A stretch of 64,000 bases of DNA from Pseudomonadota bacterium (GTDB lineage Bacteria > Pseudomonadota > Alphaproteobacteria > Rhizobiales > Pleomorphomonadaceae), in the NCBI GenBank assembly GCA_023436885.1, contig JAEZHI010000039.1:171716-235715 (forward strand), given 5' to 3'. This document shows, one piece after another, positions 24,684-31,608 of the stretch. The position numbers and the translations under genes were made by a program. The notes beneath the pieces were generated by a model that saw nothing but the letters and a program-made list of their open reading frames with translations, ran no database searches and had not been told where the DNA came from. Positions within the stretch are counted from its first letter, which is position 1. Each line of letters starts with the position of its first letter.

Positions 24684-27449
24684 TTAGTTCTTTTCAAGTT
24701 CCGGCTTGGCCGCAACCTTGCCAGCCTTGGCCTCAAGCCCCATCCTGATGACCTCCGGCAGAGCAGGAACGCGGAACACGCGCACGCCGCAGGCATTGTT
24801 GATGGCGTTGAGGATGGCCGGATGCGGCGCGGTGAGGGGTGCCTCGCCGACACCAGCCGCACCGAAAGGTCCGAGCGGGCGAGGCGTTTCGAGATAGAGG
24901 ACCTCGATGTCGTCGGGCACGTCCTTCGGATACGGAATGCCGCAGTCCTTGAGGTTGGTGTGCAGCTCCAGATCCTCGAAATCCTCAGTCAGAGCAAGAC
25001 CAATGCCTTGGGCGAGACCGCCGTAGATCTGGCCATCTACCGTCGCCTTGTTGATGATGGTGCCGACGTCGACCGACGTGGTGAACTTGACCACCTTGGT
25101 CTCGCCCGTTTCGAGGTCAACCTCGACTTCCGGCAGGAACACCTCGTACATGTAGATCGGGAACGGGTTACCCTGGGCAGTGTCAGGCGAACAATCGGTA
25201 CAGGCCGCCGCCACCCACTTGCCCTCGTAAGACAACGGGATATTCTCGGCTACCATCTCCTTGTAGGTGCGATAGCCGCCGTCAGGCTTCTTCATGGCTT
25301 TGAGCATCATCTCTGCCGAAACGCGAATGGCGTTGCCGCAGAAGACATTGGAACGACTGCCACCGGCCGGGCCGCCATTCGGGCCGAACGTATCGGCCAT
25401 GACCAGCTTGATCTGTTCAGGCGTGACGCCGGTGACGCGCAGAACCTCATGCGCCATGGTCTGGGCGGAAAGGTCAGCACCCTGGCCGTGGTCTTCCCAA
25501 CCAGAGTGAACGATGAAGCCGGTTGGCGTCATTTCCACGCGGGCTTCCGAGCTGTCCGGTCCATCGAGACCGCAGCCATAAATGCCCAGCGCCACGCCCA
25601 CGCCACGCTTCTTGTCGCTATGGGCCGCATTGAACTCCACACAACGCTTCTTGGCTTCCTGATACTTCGGCCGGATCATGTCGAACAGTTTCGGCAGCAC
25701 CAGCACTTCCGGCTTCTGGCCGGTCGGCGTCGTCGAGTTCTCGTTGTAGAGGTTCTTGTAACGGAACTCGAAGGGGTCCTCGCCCATCTTCTCGGCCAGC
25801 ATGTCGATGGCGATTTCAGAGGCCAGGAAGGATTGCGGCGAGCCGTAGGCGCGGAAGGCCGACCCCCAGGCGTGGTTGGTCGCAACCGTGCGGCCCTTGC
25901 CACGAATGTTTTCGAGATGATAGCCGGCACCCGTGAACTGGGCCTGGCGCAGCGTCACCAGATCACCGAATTCCGAATAGGGGCCGTGATCGAGCCACCA
26001 GTCGGTTTCCATGGCGGTGAGCTTGCCATTCTTGTCGCAGGCCAGGCGGATGTTGATGTTGGCCGGGCTACGCTTGCCGGTGTAGGTGATGTTCTGGAAC
26101 TGGTCATAAACCAGCGAGACCGGCTTCTTGGTGACCAGCGCCGCAACGCCGAGCAGGGCTTCCATGGTCGGCGAGAACTTGTAGCCGAAGGTGCCGCCGG
26201 TCGGGTTCTGGATCAGCCGGAGCTTCTCAGGAGGAATGCCGAGGCCCGGGCAGATCATGGCGTGATGCAGGTGCACGCCAATCGACTTCGACAGGATCGT
26301 CAGCACGCCGTCGTCATCGACGAAGGCTTCGCCACAGTCGGGTTCCAGATGCAGATGCGGCTGGCGTGAGCAATAGGTGGTGATGTCGACCATGGCGGCA
26401 GCGCTGGCCATCAGCGGCTTGGTGTCGGCACCCTTGACGACGCCCTGCTCGTAATAGGCATTGGGAACGCCTGGGTGGATTTCCATGGCGTCGGGCGCCA
26501 AGGCTGCGAAGCCGGACATGTAAGCCGGCAGCACTTCGAGCTCGACCTTGACCTTCTTGGCGGCGGCGCGGGCATGTTCCTCAGTGTCGGCGGCGACGAT
26601 GGCAATGGCATCGCCGAACTGGAAGATCTTCTCCTTGCAGAGGATGGGGCGATCCCAGCCGTCGCCCTTGTTGGTCGGGAAGGTGATGAGGCCGGTGATG
26701 GCGTTCTTGCCGCCGACGTCCTTCCAGGTGATGACCCGTTCGACGCCGAGCATCTTCTCGGCTTCCGCCGTATCGATGTTCTTGATGAGGGCATGGCTGA
26801 CCTCGGCCTGCACCAGGGCAAGGCGCAGTGTGCCGGCCGGCATCTTCAGCGCGACGTCGGCGCCGAAATCCCAGGTACCCGTGACCTTGGCGACGGCCGA
26901 CGGGCGAATGTATTCGGTGCCGAGGATAGAGCCGTCCTCCTTGGCCTTCGGCATGATGTCGTAGATGGTCTTTTCGCCGCGCATGATGGCCGCGGCGTCC
27001 ATCACCGAGTCGATCAGCGGCTTGTAGCCGGTGCAGCGGCAGAGGTTGCGGTTGCGGTGGAACCAGGCGCGGACTTCCTCACGGGTTGGGTTGAGGTTCT
27101 TGTCCAGCAAGGCCTTGGCCGACATGATGAAGCCGGGCGAGCAGACGCCGCATTGGGCGCTGCCATGGGCCATCCAGGCGACCTGCAGCGGGTGCAGGTT
27201 CTCTGGCGTACCGATGCCCTCGATGGTGACGATCTTCGAGCCAGCCGTCAGCTTTTCCATCGGCGTCACGCAGGCGCGAATGGGCTTGCCGTCGATCAGC
27301 ACCGTACAGGAGCCGCACTGACCATCGGCGCAACACACCTTGCACCCAGTGAGCATCATCTGCTCACGCAGCACATCGGCAAGCGAACACTTGGGATCGG
27401 CAACGACCCACCGCTCGACGCCATTCACGTTCACGGAAATGCGTTTCAT
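24684..27449 (-). CDS. mop: Molybdopterin-dependent aldehyde oxidoreductase (D. gigas MOP type)
   Basis: Molybdenum hydroxylase of 921 residues that oxidises aldehydes to acids. A plant-type [2Fe-2S] domain has Cys40, Cys45, Cys48 and Cys60. A second, helical [2Fe-2S] domain has Cys100, Cys103, Cys137 and Cys139. The rest is the Mo-cofactor part with the catalytic Glu in GAAGVGE (Glu869). These numbers equal those I recall for Desulfovibrio gigas MOP, and long stretches such as ITGLITFPTNKGDGWDRPIL are shared. It is a single chain with no separate FAD subunit, unlike xanthine dehydrogenase and CO dehydrogenase. Electrons must go to another partner, probably the dicluster protein encoded next. 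The C-terminus has a 20-residue Lys/Ala/Glu tail. xdhC lies 41 bases upstream. Confidence 0.95.
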   Translation of the reverse strand: MKRISVNVNGVERWVVADPKCSLADVLREQMMLTGCKVCCADGQCGSCTVLIDGKPIRACVTPMEKLTAGSKIVTIEGIGTPENLHPLQVAWMAHGSAQCGVCSPGFIMSAKALLDKNLNPTREEVRAWFHRNRNLCRCTGYKPLIDSVMDAAAIMRGEKTIYDIMPKAKEDGSILGTEYIRPSAVAKVTGTWDFGADVALKMPAGTLRLALVQAEVSHALIKNIDTAEAEKMLGVERVITWKDVGGKNAITGLITFPTNKGDGWDRPILCKEKIFQFGDAIAIVAADTEEHARAAAKKVKVELEVLPAYMSGFAALAPDAMEIHPGVPNAYYEQGVVKGADTKPLMASAAAMVDITTYCSRQPHLHLEPDCGEAFVDDDGVLTILSKSIGVHLHHAMICPGLGIPPEKLRLIQNPTGGTFGYKFSPTMEALLGVAALVTKKPVSLVYDQFQNITYTGKRSPANINIRLACDKNGKLTAMETDWWLDHGPYSEFGDLVTLRQAQFTGAGYHLENIRGKGRTVATNHAWGSAFRAYGSPQSFLASEIAIDMLAEKMGEDPFEFRYKNLYNENSTTPTGQKPEVLVLPKLFDMIRPKYQEAKKRCVEFNAAHSDKKRGVGVALGIYGCGLDGPDSSEARVEMTPTGFIVHSGWEDHGQGADLSAQTMAHEVLRVTGVTPEQIKLVMADTFGPNGGPAGGSRSNVFCGNAIRVSAEMMLKAMKKPDGGYRTYKEMVAENIPLSYEGKWVAAACTDCSPDTAQGNPFPIYMYEVFLPEVEVDLETGETKVVKFTTSVDVGTIINKATVDGQIYGGLAQGIGLALTEDFEDLELHTNLKDCGIPYPKDVPDDIEVLYLETPRPLGPFGAAGVGEAPLTAPHPAILNAINNACGVRVFRVPALPEVIRMGLEAKAGKVAAKPELEKN

Positions 27450-27490
27450 ATCATCCTCCTAGGCCGTCTTGTCTGTTCCGACGTCCGCAC

Positions 27491-28339
27491 TCAGCTGGCG
27501 GCGGCGAAAGACGCCGCTTCCTCTACAGACCCACACCAGTCCATGGTCCGCGTGAGCGGGCATGCCTTGTCGACACCTCGGATGTGGGCAATCATTTCGG
27601 CGGTCACCGAGACCGCGATTTCCTCGGGTCCTTCAGCCCCGATCTCGAGGCCCACAGGCGCACGCACGCGCCCGAATGCTTCCGGCGCAAAGCCAGCGGC
27701 GACGAGATTCTTGTAAACGGTGAGCACCTTGCGCTTTGAACCGATCATGCCAATGTAGCTAGCCGGCGTGCCGAGCGCCCAGGCGAGCGCTTCCTGATCG
27801 AGCGCATGGCCGCGCATGGCGATGAACACCAGCGACGACGCATTGGGCGTCAGTTGTTTGGTGGTCTCAGCGAGCGGTCCCGCGTGGGTGCTGCTGGCGG
27901 CCGGGAAGCGCTCAGCGTTGGCGAACTCGGCGCGATCGTCGACGACTACGGTCTCCAGGCCCAGCGTCCGGCAGATCGCCTCGGTCATCAGCCCGACGTG
28001 ACCGCCGCCGAAGATATAGACGGTGCGGTTAGGCATGATCGCCTCAATGTAGAACTGAAGATTGCCGCCGCAGATCATGCCGAGATCGAGCGTGGGATTC
28101 TTGTGCAAGTCGATGGCCAGCATCTGCGACAGGCCCGTCTCGATAACCTCGCGCGCCACCATGATCGCCCTGCCCTCGGCAGCACCACCGCCCACCGTGC
28201 CGGCTATGGTGCCGTCGGCCCGTACCAGCATCTTGGCGGCAGTCGCCGACGGCGTGGAGCCGGATTGGGTAATGATGGAAACCAGAGCCGCGCGACGCCC
28301 CGCATCGCGCTCACGGACGAGTTCCTTGTAGATATCCAT
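27491..28339 (-). CDS. xdhC: XdhC/CoxI family Mo-cofactor maturation protein
   Basis: A 282-residue chaperone-type protein that binds Mo-cofactor and helps sulfurate and insert it into molybdenum hydroxylases. The N-terminal XdhC_CoxI domain contains TQSGSTPSATAAKMLV and GTVGGGAAEG; the C-terminal Rossmann domain contains IFGGGHVGL and VVDDRAEFA. The ATG at 28339 has GGAGG 5 bases upstream and fixes the start (a longer frame to 28384 exists). It leads mop by 41 bases, so XdhC and its client are made together. Confidence 0.93.
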   Translation of the reverse strand: MDIYKELVRERDAGRRAALVSIITQSGSTPSATAAKMLVRADGTIAGTVGGGAAEGRAIMVAREVIETGLSQMLAIDLHKNPTLDLGMICGGNLQFYIEAIMPNRTVYIFGGGHVGLMTEAICRTLGLETVVVDDRAEFANAERFPAASSTHAGPLAETTKQLTPNASSLVFIAMRGHALDQEALAWALGTPASYIGMIGSKRKVLTVYKNLVAAGFAPEAFGRVRAPVGLEIGAEGPEEIAVSVTAEMIAHIRGVDKACPLTRTMDWCGSVEEAASFAAAS

Positions 28340-28793
28340 GTTGCCCTCCGGCGACCTGCCTGACGCAGGGATCCCGAACGGCACGTCCTCGCTTCATTCT
28401 GCCGACCCGATTTTCCTCCTCGGGGCGGCGACGAGTGGCGGCCTGTCCATGTTGAGAAGACTCTGCCGATGCGAGGGGGAAATCTGTCCGGTACAGGACT
28501 CGCGATCCGAAAATCGCTGTCGCCTGCATGACCATTTTGGACGATTCAAATGGGGAAAATCGAAAGAAAACGCCGGATTTCCGGGACTTTTTAGGACCAC
28601 ATTCCCAGCCGGACACAGCATGCGTACGAACACGCATGAGATAGGCGACAAAGCGTATTTGCGCACAAGCGGGACATTGGATGCCCTAGCAGCACAGTCA
28701 AAAGAAAAGCGGCTCGCCTTGATTGGGCGGCCGCTCAGTTTGGGCGTGGCAGGGAACCGTGAGGCTCTCGTCACGGGTAAGTCAGGGATGCGT
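28340..28793. other. Intergenic region between moaD and xdhC
   Basis: These 454 bases separate moaD from the xdhC-mop genes on the same strand and probably carry the main mop promoter. They contain the 20-base palindrome at 28619-28638 and a smaller inverted repeat CCGGA-TT-TCCGG near 28573. A 126-codon minus-strand frame (28394-28774) lacks any recognisable domain and is not called. I find no match to the Mo-cofactor riboswitch that I can defend. Confidence 0.5.
28619..28638. promoter_or_regulatory. 20-base palindromic operator candidate upstream of xdhC-mop
   Basis: CATGCGT and ACGCATG form a perfect 7-bp inverted repeat around a 6-base spacer, about 280 bases before the xdhC start. The geometry is that of a site for a dimeric helix-turn-helix protein, such as the Crp-like output domain of the regulator at 15068-16810. 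Assignment to that protein is inference. Confidence 0.45.
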
Positions 28794-29066
28794 TCAGCCC
28801 CCGGTCATGGGCGGGAAGAGCGCGATTTCCCGCGCCGCGCCGAGTGGCTCGCCCTGCTCGATATGCAGTTGGTCGACGGCCACGCGGATCGTCGACGGGG
28901 TTTCCAGTGCATAGGCGTAATTGTCGCCTCGTTCGGACAGCCAGGCGATCAAGTCGCCGGCCGTCCGGATTTGATCGGGCAACGTCAAGCGTTCGTCGGA
29001 GAGGCCGATGCGCTCGCGCACCCAGGCGAAATAGCAGAGACGGACCTCTCGGCTGGGCGTTTCCAT
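28794..29066 (-). CDS. moaD: MoaD/ThiS family sulfur carrier (molybdopterin synthase small subunit)
   Basis: A 90-residue ubiquitin-like protein ending in PPMTGG, the Gly-Gly tail that is adenylated by MoeB and then thiolated. Core motifs are VRLCYFAWVRERIG near the N-terminus and EIALFPPMTGG at the end. ATG 29066 has GGAG 6 bases upstream; ATG 29072 lies directly on that site and is less likely. The start overlaps... no, it lies 20 bases after the flavoprotein stop at 29086, so cotranscription is likely. Placing moaD away from moaE suggests a dedicated carrier for this cluster. Confidence 0.9.
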   Translation of the reverse strand: METPSREVRLCYFAWVRERIGLSDERLTLPDQIRTAGDLIAWLSERGDNYAYALETPSTIRVAVDQLHIEQGEPLGAAREIALFPPMTGG

Positions 29067-29085
29067 CGGCATCTCCGGATCGAGC

Positions 29086-30273
29086 TCAGGCCGCGACGGG
29101 CGTGGCGACATGGGCGGCGGCGATATCGTCGGCCAGACGGTCGAGGTCGGCGAAGGCGGCTTCGCGCGGCAGTCCCTTGACCATCACCGGTTCGAAGAAG
29201 GTGGCGTTCAGCTTCGGCAGCATGGACTGGACGATCTCGGGCAGGTTGCCCTCCCAGCCGAACGAACCGATCACTGCTGCATATTTCGCCTTGAGCCCCA
29301 GCACGTTGGCCAGAAGCGCCGCGTAGGCGACGCTGGGGTGCGGGCCCGACAGGACAGTCGGCGAAGCGAAGACCACCGTCGAGGCCTCGACGAGGCTCAT
29401 GGCGAACTCGCCGGTATCGAGATCGACGACATTCATCGGCTTGACGCCAATGCCGCGTTCAACGAGCCGGTCGGTGAGATAGCCCACCATCAACGCGGTG
29501 CTCTCGTACATCGACACGTAGGGGATGACGACGAAGGGCTTGGGCGCGTCGGATGTCCAGGCGCGGTAGAGGTCGAGGATAAAAGGCGGCCGCGCGTAGA
29601 TCGGCCCATGGCTCGGAGCAATGAAGTCGAGTTCCAGCGCCCCGACCTTGTCACACGCCTCCTTCGAGAAAGACCGGTAGGGCATCATGATCTCGGCGTA
29701 ATAGCGCTTGGCCGCCGTTTCGACCCGCGCCTCGTCATCGGCGAACAGATCGGTGGTGGCGAGATGGGCGCCCAGGAAATCGCAGGTGAAGGCAATGCGC
29801 GATTCCGGCACGTAGGTGACCATGGTGTCGGGCCAGTGGACCCAGGGCGTCATCAGGAAATGCAGCGTCTTGTCGCCAAGCGACAGGGTGTGGCCGTCGC
29901 CGACGTTGATGAAGGCATCACGGCTGACCGGCAAGGTATCGAGGATGAAGCGCTTGCACTTGGCGTTGGTCACCACCTTGGCGTCGGGAAACATCTCCAG
30001 GACAGCGGGAATGGAGCCGGAGTGATCCTGCTCGGCATGATTGGCGACGATATAGTCGATCCGCTCGACGCCGGCCTTGCGGAGCGCCGCCATGAACTCG
30101 GCCGTCTTCGGCGGGTAGATGGTATCGATCAGCGCGGTCTTTTCGCTGCCCTTGACAAGATACGCGTTGTAGGTCGTGCCTTCCGGCAGGGGCACCAGCT
30201 CATCGAAAAGTTCGCGATCCCAATCAATCGCCCGGTAGGAATAGATGCCTTCGGTTACAGCTTGCGGGATCAT
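29086..30273 (-). CDS. A-type flavoprotein (FprA/ROO-like diiron O2 or NO reductase)
   Basis: A 395-residue flavodiiron protein. The metallo-beta-lactamase domain carries the full iron ligand set His79, Glu81, Asp83, His84 (motif HAEQDH), His146, Asp165 and His222, essentially the numbering of D. gigas rubredoxin:oxygen oxidoreductase as I recall it. The C-terminal flavodoxin domain (from about 250) holds the FMN site (PYVSMYESTALM). There is no rubredoxin domain, so it needs an external donor; the small CxxC protein at 22036-22242 is one candidate. It should reduce oxygen or NO and protect oxygen-sensitive Fe-S and radical enzymes encoded in the cluster. Confidence 0.93.
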   Translation of the reverse strand: MIPQAVTEGIYSYRAIDWDRELFDELVPLPEGTTYNAYLVKGSEKTALIDTIYPPKTAEFMAALRKAGVERIDYIVANHAEQDHSGSIPAVLEMFPDAKVVTNAKCKRFILDTLPVSRDAFINVGDGHTLSLGDKTLHFLMTPWVHWPDTMVTYVPESRIAFTCDFLGAHLATTDLFADDEARVETAAKRYYAEIMMPYRSFSKEACDKVGALELDFIAPSHGPIYARPPFILDLYRAWTSDAPKPFVVIPYVSMYESTALMVGYLTDRLVERGIGVKPMNVVDLDTGEFAMSLVEASTVVFASPTVLSGPHPSVAYAALLANVLGLKAKYAAVIGSFGWEGNLPEIVQSMLPKLNATFFEPVMVKGLPREAAFADLDRLADDIAAAHVATPVAA

Positions 30274-30314
30274 TCTCGATTACCTTTCACTTGATGACGC
30301 GTACCAAGCTGTGC

Positions 30315-31361
30315 TCAGCAACAGCTCGAAGGTGGGGCCGCGTCATGTGCGCCGGCCCCGGATGAAGAGCAGTCAAATCGGCCGAAATGGGTGGTCCTGT
30401 TACCATCGACGCGGAAATGGCGCCCGAAGCGAGTCTCGCTGACCATGGCGGCCGTATTGCCGCAAACCAGCATTGGCTTGCCAGCGATGAAGTGGTGATG
30501 ATCGTCGAGGACGAAGCTGGCCGGGGCATCAGGAACGGTGCCGAGATAGGTCGCCACCTGCCCATAGTCCTCGCAACAATCTTCGAGCGTCTCAAGCTTG
30601 AAGGCGCGCACGGTCATCGACCAAAAGGTCATTGGTCCGACCAGGGTTTCGGCATAGGGATGGCCAATGGCGATGGCCCGCTTGGAGAGCAGCCGGAAAT
30701 CCCGCCAACCGGTGGCGGTCATCAACCGACGGAAGTCCTCGACGTAAAGCGCACCGCCCAGACACTCGCCAACCAGCAGCGGATCGGCAGCAACCTCTGA
30801 AGGCAAACGGCGGCTGGCAAAGACGTCGGAGAACAGCAACTCGCCGCCCGGCCTCAGCACGCGCCGAATCTCCGCGAAGACACGCCGCTTGTCAGCGGAG
30901 AGGTTCAGCGCGCAGTTGGAGAGGACGATATCGACCGATCCGTCGGCAATGCCGAGAGACGACAAGTCTTCGAACTGTCCCTCGAGGAAACTGACGTTGG
31001 ATGCCTGATGGCCGAAGGCGCGTGCCTGTTCGGCCTGATGCGCGCGACCGACGGCCAGTTGCTCGGGCGTCATATCGACGCCAATCACTCGGCCGCCCTC
31101 ACCGACCAGGGCCGACAACATGAAAACATCGCGACCGGTTCCGCAGCCGAGATCGAGCACGGTGAGGCTGTCGACGTCATCGGGGATCGGCGAGCCACAG
31201 CCGTAGAAACGGTTCACCACCTCCGGATGGATCGTGGCAAGGATGGACCGCAGACGCGGCGAAAGCTGGTCGGTGGAGCAACAAGCGCCGGTCTTGAGAT
31301 CCTGCTGGCCATGGAGCTTGGCACCATAATAATCGCGCACGGTCGCTGTTATCAGGTCCAT
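30315..31361 (-). CDS. arsM: Arsenite S-adenosylmethionine methyltransferase
   Basis: A 348-residue class I methyltransferase (LDLGCGTGRD, 69-78). It has the arsenic-binding cysteines expected for ArsM: Cys27-Cys28 near the N-terminus, Cys55 in FYGCGSP, Cys150 in LSNCALNLS, and a Cys in GECLGGALY. The C-terminal extension ends in SSCC. The ATG at 31361 has GGAGG 5 bases upstream. It is the first gene of the leftward train that continues with the flavoprotein and moaD. Arsenic methylation is the best-supported role; another soft metalloid or thiol substrate is possible given the setting. Confidence 0.85.
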   Translation of the reverse strand: MDLITATVRDYYGAKLHGQQDLKTGACCSTDQLSPRLRSILATIHPEVVNRFYGCGSPIPDDVDSLTVLDLGCGTGRDVFMLSALVGEGGRVIGVDMTPEQLAVGRAHQAEQARAFGHQASNVSFLEGQFEDLSSLGIADGSVDIVLSNCALNLSADKRRVFAEIRRVLRPGGELLFSDVFASRRLPSEVAADPLLVGECLGGALYVEDFRRLMTATGWRDFRLLSKRAIAIGHPYAETLVGPMTFWSMTVRAFKLETLEDCCEDYGQVATYLGTVPDAPASFVLDDHHHFIAGKPMLVCGNTAAMVSETRFGRHFRVDGNRTTHFGRFDCSSSGAGAHDAAPPSSCC

Positions 31362-31418
31362 CCCGACCTCCCTGTCGCTTTTCAGGCGCCACCATCGCCC
31401 CAAATGGGAAACAGGTCT

Positions 31419-31459
31419 GTCACCGACTGGACAGGGAGCGAAGATGGTATGTCGGTGAC
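31419..31459. promoter_or_regulatory. Inverted repeat in the arsM/LuxR divergent promoter region
   Basis: GTCACCGAC (31419-31427) and GTCGGTGAC (31451-31459) form a perfect 9-bp inverted repeat with half-sites 32 bases apart centre to centre, about three helical turns. With one bulged base the match extends to 13 bp (GTCTGTCACCGAC). It is a good candidate operator for the divergent LuxR-type regulator or for control of arsM. Confidence 0.5.
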
Positions 31460-31608
31460 CAGACTCCCGGCGAGTGTCATGTATCTTTTGAACTGCGAAG
31501 TTGAAGTCAGGAACAATCGGGATGCCGCGCCAGCTCATAAATGCCACGCGCCCCTTGCCCTCGAAGAGCACATGATCTTTGCTGCGCGCGAAGAGAGGGA
31601 ACCGCGGC

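Noticed and set aside
24126..26369. 747-codon open frame on the plus strand opposite mop and the dicluster gene
   Set aside because: It is the antisense shadow of two well-supported genes. Its translation is Arg/His/Gly-rich without domains, as expected in high-GC DNA.
28394..28774. 126-codon minus-strand frame between moaD and xdhC
   Set aside because: No domain, and it covers the candidate promoter and palindrome region of xdhC-mop.
28640..28800. Possible molybdenum-cofactor riboswitch downstream of moaD
   Set aside because: A small hairpin (CCGTGA against TCACGG near 28759) is present, but I cannot match the Moco motif layout and the position is wrong for controlling moaD.
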